From positions 17,501-81,500 of the forward strand of contig JAODTK010002821.1 in the NCBI GenBank assembly GCA_026419785.1: a DNA stretch of 64,000 bases, written 5' to 3'. The notes beneath the pieces were generated by a model, which was given only the letters and a program-made list of their open reading frames with translations, did no database searches and was not told the origin of the DNA. This document shows positions 13,775 to 24,929 of the stretch, piece after piece. The stretch comes from Sclerodactyla briareus (Eukaryota > Echinodermata > Holothuroidea > Dendrochirotida > Sclerodactylidae). The translations under genes were made by a program, and so were the position numbers. Position 1 is the first letter of the stretch. Each line of letters starts with the position of its first letter.

Positions 13775-14407
13775 ACTGTGAATGTCGACTTGCATTGAAG
13801 TTCCTTGCGATCAGATAACCGACTCTGTAGTACGCCTACCGCCAGGAGTATACTCCAGATTACGTAGATTAGCTGGCAGACTAGCAGGAGGGCCTTCAGA
13901 ACTGCAGTAGAAGGACAGCACGATGTCGGATCCCAGGACCACAATGAAGTGAGTCACACTCAGCTTTATGACCACGTGAAATTGTTGGAACCTTGGAGGG
14001 CCGAGAGAGACTTTAGTTGTATCCACTAAGACCAGGAGTAATGTAGTCGCCATTGACGTCAGCAGGGGAAACCCGAGGAACCAGGCGAGGCGGGATGCCA
14101 GCAGTGACATTCGCTCCAGTGATCCGTATGGGTTAACTATCAGAGATACTCCTCGGCTGATGCCAATAGGAATAACAGGCAGTTGAGGGAGGTACTTAGA
14201 CCTCTCTGTGTCACAGTTTTCGTCACGAAGATATCAATCAGAGTATACATGGCAATGATTGCGACCAAACATCAGAGCAGTCGATCCATAGATATGATGA
14301 ACCAGCTATTCCGAGGTCCATGTATGCGGTTGGTCCAATCCGGCCAGGCTCCGGCCAGGGCTCTGGTGCGATATCGTTCTCATCAGGAGCAATTACATCT
14401 AGGTCAC
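13775..14407 (-). CDS. Exon of a multi-pass membrane protein, proline-rich transmembrane protein 3/4-like
   Basis: On the minus strand a strong acceptor (TTCTTTTCTTACAG) opens at 14407 and a GTGAGT donor closes at 13775, giving a 633-bp internal exon. The reading starts with an acidic, proline-rich stretch (DLDVIAPDENDIAPEP), then runs through two frame changes into SRGVSLIVNPYGSLE, hydrophobic helix FLGFPLLTSMATTLLLVLVD, the link TTKVSLGPPRFQQ, a second helix around VTHFIVVLGSDIVLSF and, after another frame change, a third helix QLIYVIWSILLAVGV before the polar tail SRLSDRKELQ. The order R-NPYG, GFP-LTS, TTK-PPRFQ and three helices resembles the C-terminal membrane domain of PRRT3/PRRT4-type proteins as I recall them; a database search is needed. 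The frame breaks could be assembly indels or signs of a pseudogene. Other exons were not found. The protein's function is poorly known and I assign none. Confidence 0.5.
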
Positions 14408-15544
14408 CTGTAAGAAAAGAATATAAAAGAACAACTGTAGTTATCGCGAACGTCCAGCGGCAGAGGACATATAACTGCAAATGTAGATGTAACGTAGAGC
14501 ATTGCTCAATTATAGTCCTGTAACAGGTAGACCAACAGTAATAGTGTTTTTTGTTTTTTCGTGTTACTTCTGTTAATACGAAGACAACAATTGCTATACC
14601 GACTGCTCTAGCGATCAATGTGATTGGCTATTGTATATCAATCAATTGTTCCCATCGTTAGGATCAGAGAGTAGTGTCACGTTCTACCAACGCCGGGGTT
14701 TGGTACTGAATAAACGCCACCCCAGCAACATGCACGGCCCAACATAGGCCTCCACAATGAATAAGCGCAAAAGAATTTGATCATAGATCTATACTCTGTG
14801 CGTCTATTTTCTATTACAGCAAGTCCATAAAAGCTTTCTTTAAAAAAAAAGTGCGTTCCATACTGACTTTGGAACATGGGCTTTGTTGCGCCAAGCGTAC
14901 GGTTGAACTATAGGCTGGAAACCTTATTCGTTTAAGGAATATTTCATTTTCAGTAGTATGAGGCCAGGACTCCCTTGTCGCGTTTTGCGGTCCGCGGTAC
15001 GCATGTTAAAAATCGCGAATCCACGTGAGCTGAGCTGAGATGGGGCCAGTGTCCGAATATGTCCCATTCAGTTCTGAATGAAAGCAAACCAGCACTGAAT
15101 AGGCGAGAATGTACCCCAATGCGTATAGGGATGAGTACCGGTATCACCGCGAATGTCTTCCAAGGGAATATCTTCCTCAAAAGCCCAATCAACGACAATA
15201 TGGGCTGCTGCATTTTTAGTTCTTCCCGCATTAAAAACTTATGGTGGTTCACATCGCATCCCGGTTATGCATACGCAACAATGCAATTCAAAGGCTTCAC
15301 AAAGGGGGTCTAATCCGTCTCTGTACAGCCAACTCAAAAAAAGTCTGCGAACGTTTTCGTTATCTTCCTTTCATCAACATTAGAGGAACAGTAATAAATA
15401 AAGTACGTTTTCGGGGCTACCACCACCCATTGTAACCCCGACTGTACATACGGCAACCCCACTCATCGTTCGCAATATTTTTTATTCTTATCGAACCAGC
15501 TCAATGTTATAACCTTGGCCGGCAACTGAAAGAAGAAGAATATT
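14408..15544. other. No feature recognised beside the membrane-protein exon
   Basis: On the minus strand this is upstream of the membrane-protein exon and would be intron if that gene is real. I found no earlier exon. No repeat family stands out. Confidence 0.35.
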
Positions 15545-15822
15545 CTGTATAATAGGCATATACTGCCGAGGATCGAAACCTATTCAAGGCCCAGAGAGGG
15601 TGCAGACCTGGGACTGACCTTGTAGTCACTACGAAGCTCTCCCCATAGGTACACGAATAAGGTATGTCTTTGGATGATAACCCAATGTGGGTGTGGGTGT
15701 AGACACACGCAAAACGGTAAACGAACAGGCAAATTACCTACCACTAGTTGTCCCTGCTTCTTGCTGGAGCGCGCGCGAGAAAGGCAACATGTACCATTCA
15801 TAGTCCTTGGTATGGACCTGAC
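15545..15822 (-). mobile_element. tRNA-derived SINE, body and tail half (split by a hAT-like insertion)
   Basis: Read on the minus strand from 15822, the sequence gives GGTCCATACCAAGGACTATG, a GTTGCCTTTCTC block, an AATTTGCCTGTTCG block, a GCGTGTGTCTACACCCACACC block, and near the end CTGGGCCTTGAATAGGTTTC. Each block lines up in order with the SINE at 48597-48925. The tRNA-like head belonging to it lies at 17532-17592; a hAT-like element separates the halves. The ATACCAAAGACT-type segment followed by a conserved centre recalls the Meta-domain SINEs of invertebrates, an assignment from memory. Confidence 0.7.
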
Positions 15823-17531
15823 CAGGGGCGGCGTCCAGGGTTTTCGATAGGGGGGCAGATTTGCCAGGGATGTTGGACATGGGCGAGGGGTCCAATTGCG
15901 ATTTTTAGAGTCATTAATACTGCTAGATCAAATGGTGCCACATTATACACTTTGTAAGTGTATTACGTCAACGAGTTCTAACAAAAATCCATAAATTTCT
16001 GGAAAAAAATTTGCAATGATGACAAATTTTTCCAGGCAGGTCATTATTCATTCGCTACAACTGACACAAAAATAAACTCAAGGAAACCGTACCTACGTTC
16101 TGTACAGGTAGGCAGGCTTACTTTTGCAAAAAAATACTTTTTTGTTAATAATGCAAATTCGAAGATATCTAATGGCGTAAATGGCATGGGTCGGAGTGAT
16201 CACGCATGCACGTGGCAACATAAGGCCGGAAACGGTGCTGCGAAGTTTGACAAGTTAAGTTAACATTGAGTCCTTTCAACTAATATTAAAACGGCGGCTC
16301 AAATGGATCCAAAAAGTAATCATCGGGGCGTAGCGGAGGGTTGGTTATCGGGGGGGGGGGGTTTTTTGTAATTTTGTAGGCTGATGTTTGCCCGGACGGA
16401 TCGGTCAATGTGACTGATATGGTGGGTGAGGGGTCAAGGGGAGGGGGTGTCCCCCTCCCTTTGGAAAGTTTTGAATATTTGAAACGTCCGCAGTGCAATC
16501 TGTGCAATATTTTTTTATTAATATTGGGCGTCAGTAATTACTCGACCCGCTCACTACGTGCGCGGGCCCTGTCATTTGGAACGCCGAAAAATTCTGGCGA
16601 ACGAATCCTAAACAATGCCCAATTTTATTGCAGGTCGTGGGTATGAAGCAGACCATCGATTCACACTGCGCGCGAAGCGCGCAAAAATCTAACACTTCAA
16701 TGGGGCAATTGATCAAATTTCAGCCCATTAGTCAAATTCCAGACAATCATGTCCCACTTTTGCCACTCGCATGATTTCCCGCCTAAACCGACTGTTTCAT
16801 TGTTAGGTTCTGGGAAATTCTTTCTTAATTGTTTTCTGCAAAATGGCTCCGAAATAATGTATCTCTGGAATATAGGACCAAATAGGATGATAGAATGTCA
16901 AACAGTAACGTACGCCTTCATTTCCCTTTTTGACCGCAATGACGACAGACTCGTGGCACTCGCCAATTACAAACTACAGCGACGGGCCGTCACATTATCT
17001 CATTTGCGACGTGCCATTCTCTTGCCGACGCTGAATAGGTCAATTAGATGAAGAGCCAGGAGTCGAAATGCCCGATATAATGTCTGCTTCGTGTTTTTCT
17101 TTCCATTCCACTTACCATTCCCTGCCTCCATTCACTCCTGTACTCCCTTTCCCTTTCTCCTCTTCTCTTTTCCTCCTCTCTCTTTCCTCTCTCTTCCTCC
17201 TCTCCTCTTTTCCTCTTCTTTTCCTCCCTCTTTCTCCTTTTTGACGACAGACCGAAAATTTGCCGACGGCATGAGATTATTCCCCCCGCTCGCTACGGCC
17301 CTGTAAAATACGATACATTTGCGAACGCTATATTACAGCAAACATGGAGTCTCGCTTTGAGCTCGCTGAGAATGAAGAAAATTGGATAAAGTATTTTGAC
17401 CCTTCACCCACACCCGACGAAAACGTGTGCATTAAAAACATATATGACGATTTTATTTTTTCTGCCCCAAACCCATGGGGGGGGGGGAAGCCGCCCTTCC
17501 TGCCCCCCACCCCCCTGTGGCACCGCCCCTG
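15823..17531. mobile_element. hAT-like non-autonomous transposon with exact 8-bp target duplication
   Basis: The element starts CAGGGGCGGCGTCCAGGG and ends CACCGCCCCTG. The flanking 8-mers are identical: GACCTGAC at 15815-15822 and at 17532-17539. Removing the element rejoins a SINE (15545-15822 with 17532-17592), which confirms the insertion. The two ends differ past the TIR: the left has a GGTTTTCGATAGGGGGGCAG stretch, the right (inverted) has CCACAGGGGGG, then a C run, then CATGGGTTTGGGGC. Both end types recur, in swapped order, at 34786 and 43515, so this and the large unit belong to one family. At 1.7 kb with no transposase recognised it is non-autonomous. A C/T-rich tract lies at about 17091-17245. 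Confidence 0.85.
17091..17245 (+). repeat. Polypyrimidine (C/T)-rich low-complexity tract
   Basis: Almost pure pyrimidine on the plus strand, with CTCTTTTCCTCCTC-like repetition. It lies inside the hAT-like element 15823-17531. The open frame over it (proline, phenylalanine, serine and leucine only) is a composition artefact. Confidence 0.85.
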
Positions 17532-17592
17532 GACCTGACTACAGATCTCTCGAGTGGCAAACCGTTGCTCTAACAACTGTGCTACCAATCGA
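17532..17592 (-). mobile_element. tRNA-like head half of the SINE split by the hAT-like insertion
   Basis: On the minus strand this reads GGTAGCACAGTTGTTAGAGC, a good RNA polymerase III A box, followed by AACGGTTTGCCACTCGAGAG. It then stops at the target duplication GACCTGAC. The rest of the SINE resumes at 15822. The B box is not clear, being lost or changed near the insertion point. Confidence 0.7.
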
Positions 17593-18959
17593 TGACATAC
17601 ATATAGTTAATGTTAGGCTGGTATGGGACGTCTATGGTACTCACTGGCAATTGATGGTATACGTGGTGGTGGCTTCTTTGGATTTGTTGGAATCTTGTAG
17701 AAGGAGCCATCGCTTTCCTTGGACGTCAGGTTTTTGAGGCTCGGTTGTACTTGACAGCGGGGGCAGAAGAGTCGGCAGAACATTAGGGATGCTACCGGAA
17801 ACCACGTGGACATGGTCCCGTTATTTTCTCGTTTCTGTCTTCCCTCCTCTTCTGGATCGGGAAGATTTCCTATGGACCGTGGGTATCCCTTCCACACTGT
17901 GCGGTATAGATGTTAAATTCCACTTTCTACTTCTCCAAACGCCCATATCAACCTTTTTTGGTAACACGGCGGGTGTACCACTGGTATTTATCGGAGACAT
18001 TTCCATGTCTGTCTAGTACCCGTCTTCGTGATGCTACAGCTGATGCTTCTACCGAGTCAAGCAACAACAACATTACTATTGAGAATATATTGCCATATTA
18101 AGACGTGTGATTCGACGAAAACGTATCGTTTGGTATATCCTATCCAACTTTTATCGTTGATAATGTAACGTCGCTGACATTGATAGGACCAGACGATGCT
18201 CCAATACAGCCTTTCAAAACGAGGAAAACTGCCAGAGATCCTTTTGAAACACTTAAGCGTTATTAACCTCCTCCGCAAACCGCGCAAAGTTCCTGTATGT
18301 TATGAATGTGGGTATTAGCCTACAATGGACCAACCACCCGTCTGTTTCCTTGTGACGGCCCTTTAGCAGTCTATTCGAACCAGGTGAGACAACTCATTTG
18401 GTGTATGTATTGATTGTGACACAGTGAAGAATAGCATATTATTGTTTTCGATCGATGGTTCGATCTCGTACGGTGGATGTGACCTTAGACGTGCTATTGG
18501 CTATTGTGTTCTAAGTGAGACGGTATCCGTTGTTGAATTTCATGACAAATGGTATAAATTACCAGTTATAATCTAGCCTCGATGAAACTGAGAGAACTCC
18601 CTGTATAATTTGTATATAACTAGCAAATACATTTTTGAAGCACCCAAAACGATTCACGTAATCACATGAGGGTAGTACTAGTGGGTTACTTATATCACAG
18701 TAACGACATTGCATGATTATAGTATTCCAGATATTTGCCACTATAGGTCATGCTATTTATAGTGTTTTGGAGGCGCATTTCTCCAAACAATTGGCCTCCT
18801 AAGTATTGATGAATGTTATCGTCTCTGTAACAAGCTTCTAAGCTATCTTTGCGTTGGGGTTTCCTGTGCCACCACGGACCTATCTAACTTAAACAGGGCG
18901 TTTCATTGACAATATTACCAAAGAATCCGACACATGTAGACGGAGGTACCAACAGAGAA
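17593..18959. other. No gene recognised
   Basis: Both strands were scanned; no domain, exon pair or clear repeat was found. Small open frames overlap on both strands near 17600-18100 without recognisable motifs. Confidence 0.35.
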
Positions 18960-19290
18960 AACTAGCGAGAGGCGATCCAAGCAGGATGGACTAGCTGGAG
19001 TAGCGACCGGGCTGTGTGATGAGTAGGTGCCCAAAACTGCGGTGAAGCGTCCGCACCAGCCGATCGAAACATGTGACAATGGCGAAGTGACAGGAGAGAC
19101 AATTGGAGGAAGCAGAGATGAGGATGGGCCCGGCATTGATGATATGACAAAAAATGAGAGAGACACATAGTATAAGATGGTTTGGCTCCGCCGGAGGAGA
19201 AAAAAGGATGACTGTGCCGGGAAGAGGATTCAGAGGATAATGGCCAGAGAAGAGAAGAAGCGACAGGCCCAAGAGAGGCTTACGTGATCG
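18960..19290 (+). mobile_element. Possible LINE 3'-end fragment
   Basis: Near 19175-19285 the plus strand reads RWFG, then DDCAGKRIQRIM, then a lysine/arginine-rich end (with a frame change, RPKRGLRDR). This pattern resembles the last part of some LINE reverse transcriptases (RLRWFGHVMRR...GRPKRRW). Upstream there is a mostly open but stop-interrupted frame. The evidence is one short motif, so the call is tentative. Confidence 0.4.
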
Positions 19291-20084
19291 TTAAAATTAC
19301 AATATGAAGGGACTGGGCCTTGAACAACTCGAACCTGACTATTCTTACTCATTCCGTGTAGTTTTTATCGCCACCATTTTGGTTAACGCACAGTTTTAAC
19401 TAACTTTCGCGTATATTGATGGCGTCCAATATTTGCTCCTCTATGGGAACTCAAATTTCGCCAAAAAAATGCCATCCACACTGACGAGGTGTGAAAAGTA
19501 GCACAACAAGAGTACTTCTAAACCACGTTGACGCAGTCGCAAAAACAGGGCCATATAAACTAACCGGTTGGGCTGTCCAAGAGACGCAAAGAAAATTAAA
19601 TACTGGGTCTGTGGAATTACGACCAGACAGTAAGGAACCTTTTTTACGATGCTCATGACAGCATATACATCACTATGTAAGGGAATAACCGTTAAAGCAG
19701 ATGTATAGACAGTCGCTCCCTATAAAATCGTTTGGCAACCCCGTTCCCCCCGCACTCCCATGGAGGTTAGGAAAAACACTTTTGACCGGGATTACCTCTA
19801 TTTCAAACCCCAACAATTTACCAATTTTGTTATTAAGTGACTGATGTTCAACCAAATGTCAGGAACATGGCAAAAATTCCTCGCACTTCAAGCGCGATTC
19901 CCTTTTTTCTCAGTCCAAAGCGACACACAGTAGTACATACATTCATGTTCACAATGCTTTCCATACCGAACCTGACCAGGGTTCACCTCAATCGAAAGGA
20001 TTAATGATTCCTTTACTGCAAAACTGCATTCTTGACCTATCCTGTATACAAGATTCTTGCTTTGGAAATGGGGATCACGTAACC
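19291..20084. other. No gene recognised
   Basis: No motif, splice pair or repeat was recognised in this stretch on either strand. Confidence 0.3.
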
Positions 20085-20345
20085 ATTATGGTAACACACG
20101 GGCAAGTATGAGGTTCATCCATTCGAGTGGGTTATCGTGTTTACAAGCTGGAGTTGGCAAAGGAATCAACTGTTCAAAATATTCATATTTCTTCACCAAA
20201 AATGAACCCAGGTCTACATTGAAAATGATAGGGTTCTTTACTACCGATAAGAAAGTTGCACACCAAATTCCATCATACCAACCATTTTGGGCTTATCGTG
20301 TCCACAGGACTTTGGCATCTGTTGACCTCAGATGACCACCAAAGC
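20085..20345 (+). repeat. Single diverged unit of the ~305-bp family
   Basis: AAGTATGAGGTTCATCCATT, TTATCGTGTTTACAAGC, GATAGGGTTCTTTAC, GATAAGAAAGTTGCACACCA, ACCATTTTGGGCTTATCGTG and TTGACCTCAGATGACC follow each other in the same order as in the array at 51165-52450, on the same strand. It is one unit long and has no microsatellite beside it. Confidence 0.75.
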
Positions 20346-20461
20346 AATATGGATCAATGTACTCATTACGCGAACCAAGTAATTCGCTGCGTCATCCATC
20401 CAAGTGAGGTCAACAGGCGCGAATCCATGGGAGGGGGCTTTTTTCGTCATTTTTTTTTTTT

Positions 20462-20600
20462 AATTAGTTGGGTGAATATCGGGCGACTTGATCATACCTC
20501 ATACTTTCACCTGTTTAGATTTTTCATTTCGTGATTTATTTGCAATACGACAGCCGGGTAACCTGTGCTGATGTCAACTCAAGACGTCTGTTCTTTAATG
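20462..20600 (+). repeat. Direct repeat R1 (pair with 21988-22125)
   Basis: Shares long identical stretches with 21988-22125, including TTTCACCTGTTTAGATTTTT, TTATTTGCAATACGACAGCC and GGGTAACCTGTGCTGATG. The two copies flank the Helentron-like element at 21139-21959. A poly-T run precedes this copy. Confidence 0.85.
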
Positions 20601-21138
20601 CACACTTCAGAATCAGAACAGTCAACTCATCAATACTAAATTTCAGTATGCATAATTATTGTACATTCCTGAATATTTGTCCCGACCTCTGACAATGCGT
20701 AGTGAGCACAGTGGCACAGGTGCATTAGGTCATTTTGGGACATTTCATGCAAATAGGCCTATGCCAAATGTTTCTTCTCCTGAAGTTGAAATCCGAAATG
20801 AGATGATCTTGAACTTCGTTATTATTAATCTAGAATAATTATTATCATATTAAACTGCCCTCGATGTTATAGCTTACGACTTCCAGGAGGTTATGGGCAT
20901 TTTGGTTGCCGACTATAATTCATATGAGTAGAATAGCGAGCAGAAAGTGAAAGGTCCAGGCTTTCCTAAATAGCTACCTATGGGAGGTTTCTTAGACCCT
21001 GATTGTCCGATGTGTTTCCCCTGCCTGACCTACCTACAAATTCGGACATTCCCTTACATGTTTATCATGGTAGGTGTTCGAAGATCGAAAATCAGCCTCA
21101 TTTGAGTTAGAAATCAGATTCCAATCAAAATTCCCGCA
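20601..21138. other. Unassigned sequence between repeat R1 and the Helentron-like element
   Basis: I recognise no gene or repeat here. It is AT-rich with no coding pattern. Confidence 0.3.
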
Positions 21139-21222
21139 ATTTTTAGCTCAAACCAGCTGGTTGAGCTATTGGAATCTGCATGGCCACTCTATCGCATTAT
21201 CGATATATTATCTCTCTATCAT

Positions 21223-21255
<33 letters not shown>

Positions 21256-21959
21256 ATCTATCTATCTATCTTCTATCTATCTATCTATACTCTATCTATC
21301 CAGTGTGTCAACAATTGCCTTTTTGGCTCTCAAACAGTCATTCTGCGATGAATGTTGACCAAACTCGGACACAATGTTCTTTGACGCCATGGGACATGTT
21401 TGACATTGTGAAAGTCAAGGTCAAATACCATTAAAGTTCCCACTTGGGCCCGTCAGCCCATTTTATGAAATTTCCCACAATGGTACTCAAATGCATCTCC
21501 TCCCCCAAGATTACATTGATGTTCTTCAACGTTACCTTGTATGGTCCCTTGGGTTAGAGGGCCATCAGGGGAGTTTGGGATCCTGAGTCAAGTTTGGGCC
21601 CTAGAGCCCAATATATGAAATACTGCAAAATCCTGTATCTCCAACAAATTCTGTCGCAAATTGCTGATGTTCTGTCATAGTGACAGTCTAAAAGCCGTAC
21701 CTTCAAGGTTAGGCCCGGGATTTACATAGACCGCCAGGCCCATTCTCACTATGGGCCCTGCGGCCCATTATGTAGAATGTCTATAGCCTGCTTAGACATC
21801 TTTGGGCCATATTATCATGGTCCCAAGTTATTACAGGGCACAATAGGCCATTGTTTGAAACTACCTTCTTGGACTCATGATCTTGAACATTATCACATAA
21901 TTGTACATCTGTCCTGGTTCATTCATGCGGTGTGAGCTACCGCACCATTGTTGCCCTTG
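21139..21959 (+). mobile_element. Short Helentron/Helitron-like non-autonomous element with (CTAT)n tract
   Basis: The 5' side opens TTTTTAGCTCAAACCAGCTG, then a (CTAT)n microsatellite (21212-21300), then AAAGTCAAGGTCAAA and diverged TGGGCCC-rich units. The 3' side reads TGTGAGCTACCGCACCATTG, TTGCC, CTTG, then T. The same parts in the same order, inverted, make up the copies at 37581-42316 and 57087-60235. The 3' end in those copies has a hairpin (AGCACC...GGTGCT) just before CTTG, CTAG or CTGG and a flanking T. AGCTCAAA near one end and TTTGAGCT near the other form short subterminal inverted repeats, as in Helentron-derived non-autonomous elements. It encodes no protein that I can see. The exact 5' boundary is uncertain. 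Confidence 0.65.
21212..21300 (+). repeat. (CTAT)n microsatellite
   Basis: Imperfect run of the tetranucleotide CTAT/TATC. It is an internal part of the element at 21139-21959; the two larger copies carry the complementary GATA repeats at the matching place. Confidence 0.95.
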
Positions 21960-21987
21960 TTTTACGTGCCCCCCCCCCCCCTTTGTG

Positions 21988-22125
21988 AATTAGTTTGGTG
22001 AATATCGTATCGGTCGACTTGATCACACCTTATACTTTCACCTGTTTAGATTTTTCATTTCGTGATTTATTTGCAATACGACAGCCGGGTAACCTGTGCT
22101 GATGGCAACTCCATAGACGCTGTTC
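21988..22125 (+). repeat. Direct repeat R2 (pair with 20462-20600)
   Basis: Second copy of R1, 28 bases beyond the 3' end of the Helentron-like element. A poly-C run precedes it, where R1 has poly-T. Confidence 0.85.
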
Positions 22126-22129
22126 TATG

Positions 22130-22495
22130 ATGCGCACAATTATATGAATCGTCTTGATAAATTTTCTAGACACTTGTCAAGCAAAATAAAAAAGAATGTT
22201 CCCAAATGAGCCTCAGATTGCACTAGAGAGCCTCAAAAATTCCACGCCCATGCCGAATACCCTCATAATGCGTGCTGCGCACACATTGGGTCTTGTTCTG
22301 TGGAATGGCAACACAGAGGTGGCCCGTGCTACAGGCGACATGACATGACCTAGGTCTGTTAATATTTCCAGATGTTGTTTATGATACACAGAATTTTATG
22401 AATCGTCTTGGTAATTTTCTAGAATCTTGTCAACCAAAATCACGCAAGATGTTCCCAAATGAGCCTCAGATTGCATGAGAGAGCATCTAGAATCC
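22130..22495 (+). repeat. Direct repeat, two units about 245 bp apart
   Basis: Units start near 22135 and 22380. Both contain ATGAATCGTCTTG, AATTTTCTAGA, CTTGTCAA and GATGTTCCCAAATGAGCC or a close variant, followed by TCAGATTGCA. This may be a short tandem or two copies of one dispersed element. Confidence 0.75.
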
Positions 22496-24929
22496 GACAG
22501 CTTCCGGGGCCCTGGACCCACGCCGAGAGGACTTCTCGCTACGCGCTCGTGGGGTGCGCTGCCCGCACACAGGGATTGGTCTGCCAGTACCCTACTCGAT
22601 TCTCGATTCACAGCACAAATTTAGGCCCCCCCTCCCTTGGGGGAAACCTGTATCCACGCCTGGTCATAAGTATTGTGCTATAATGCTACAATAACTTTTA
22701 AGCACCTATGGGGATATGAGAGACATCTGTACATGGCATGTAGGTGGGATCCTGTCATCGTATTTACACATACACAAAAATTGGCAAAATATGACTTTTT
22801 CCTGATTTTCTAAAAAATTGCCCTTTTCCCCCCCCAATTCTATATGCCATGATCCTGTCCACGAGTAGAAAGATTTCAGCTTGATAAGGCGTTTCGGGGC
22901 AAGTTCTGGGCTAATCGGATGTTAGTGAGAATACAATCATCACAATCTTCTCTTCAAAACGACCTATATTTATACACAACAAAATCAATATAGTTCTCGT
23001 ACCCCCTAATAAAACTATTGGCCTACACACTCATTTTAGCCTTGATCTGGACAATTAATACTGTACTGGTTGTGTGCAGGTGTTAGCTTCTAGTAAATCT
23101 CAGATGACCTTCAAATTCATCCAAAAACAATTATTCATTGTACGCATCATGGAGGACACACATATTAAGTATGAGCTTTTGGTAGAATCATGGTTAATCC
23201 GAACAATTGCGGAGTATGTATGAAGAGGGTAAATTTTCATACGCGCAAGAGTGGGGAATCTTTGTCCATCCAACGGAATAATCCAGGCAACTCCGGGTAA
23301 TTTCGTTAAGAAAATGTCCGTCACAACAGACTGCATGCGTGTCTTGTCGCCTGTAGAGGCAGTAACTGTGCTATACATCAGTTCATCAGTGTCATTTATT
23401 GAATAATATAATGTTATTTAAAAAAAACAGTATATTTATGTTTACTACTTGCAAAATTGTTACTTTCGTTACTTAGTACTAACGTAGTTAAAGTGGATTT
23501 CATGCAGGAGCTAGTCTTAATGGACCACCAGGTTTCTCTGGAATCCAAAATGTAGCAAACATTTCCGATTATTTTTGTTGTGTTTCTTCATCAAAATACA
23601 CGGGAAATGCCGGTAGGTCTCTCAAACCAAAATTTTTCTGATACGCTCCGCGCGAACACAGTGGCGCCCGGCTTAGATGGTCAAATATTGAACCACACAA
23701 CGAATTTGCCAGATAACAGCAGAACTTGGAAAATCCGGCACGACAACCTCTTCAGTTTGAGTTCCACACTGGCTTTTCAAACTACATGCAGATGTTGTAT
23801 TTCAGCCTGAGCTGGTCATGTTTCTGCTTATGGTTCCTGCTTACTGTGTCTGCACTATGCGACTGCGTCACTGCGCTTCTGTAGTGATTCGGTCTGTTGT
23901 TGCCATAGTACAAGCTCACAGGGTAGCCTACTGTCTGCAGCTATTTTCAGGTGTCTACTAGTACGTGTCACGTCGTCGTCGTCTGCTACCCTATTTGGAG
24001 ACGTAAGCTCAGTACAGACGCCATTTCAGTGATCAGTAAATGAGTGAAAGGACTTTTGGAAAAAAGGGACCCGGAAGGGAAACGTCTTCGAGCATTCAAA
24101 TTGGTCCCATGGACATGCCATTTGGGATTTGAAATGAAAAAGTAGCGCCTGCACAGAGATGTTCTCATTTGTATTTTTAGGCACTATGGTGTGTGCTTGC
24201 CCCAAACTGTTTTAGCACGCATCCAAAACAAACGCATATGATAAACCCGCGAGCCTAATATTTGCTGTCTGAGCTTATATAAACCAAACTTGCTGTCTCT
24301 TTGGCATGACTCCTGGGTATACCGCACCCAACGCCTAAAAGGTTCATCTTGTTGCGCCCATTTGCTATGAAGGCATGTATCAGTTTAGTTTGGTTCAGTT
24401 TAGGTCAGTTTAGTAGGAAGGGTCCGAGAGAGGCATAAACACGACCAAACATCAGATCTACGGAGAGAGCGGCTATTCCACTCACATTTCGAAAGAAATA
24501 CTCCGAATGTCTCATTTTCAACGTTTACCACGAAGCTTGGACGATGGCTCCTATCAGTGGTATCATTAGAAAATTCTATGGCGCAATATCATGGACACTT
24601 TCGAATTACAAACCTGGATCAAATCACCCCGAATCCGCCTATAGCTTGCACGAAATACTCCAGGTGAATCCAATTGCATTTACTATAGCAGCTTCCGCGC
24701 AGTGCTTGGAAGCTTTCAATGTAGGATAAGAATACACGTGCACACCAACATCTTTTTTTCAGAATTTACAACATTGATTTCTCTACCATTTAAACTAAAG
24801 GACGCACTGGCCAATCGGAAGACCATTTAGAGATCCGGTGTTGGGCGTTGTCCCATCACAGTTTCTGTATGAGTCCATACAAAGGTTATAAGTTGTTTTT
24901 ATATTTGTGTTATTTGTTTTTATTCCTTG
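22496..24929. other. No gene recognised; one orphan hAT-like end
   Basis: Near 22621-22662 there is a C/G-rich patch followed by CTGTATCCACGCCTG, like an inverted hAT end (CAGGCGTGGATACAG), but no left partner with the flank GTCATAAG was found. Elsewhere I see no exon or clear repeat. Confidence 0.35.

Noticed and set aside
17091-17306. Proline/phenylalanine/serine-rich protein
   Set aside because: It is the translation of a pyrimidine tract within a transposon, with no splice or start support.
22621-22670. Complete hAT-like element ending at 22662
   Set aside because: Only a right-type end is visible; no left end preceded by GTCATAAG was found.
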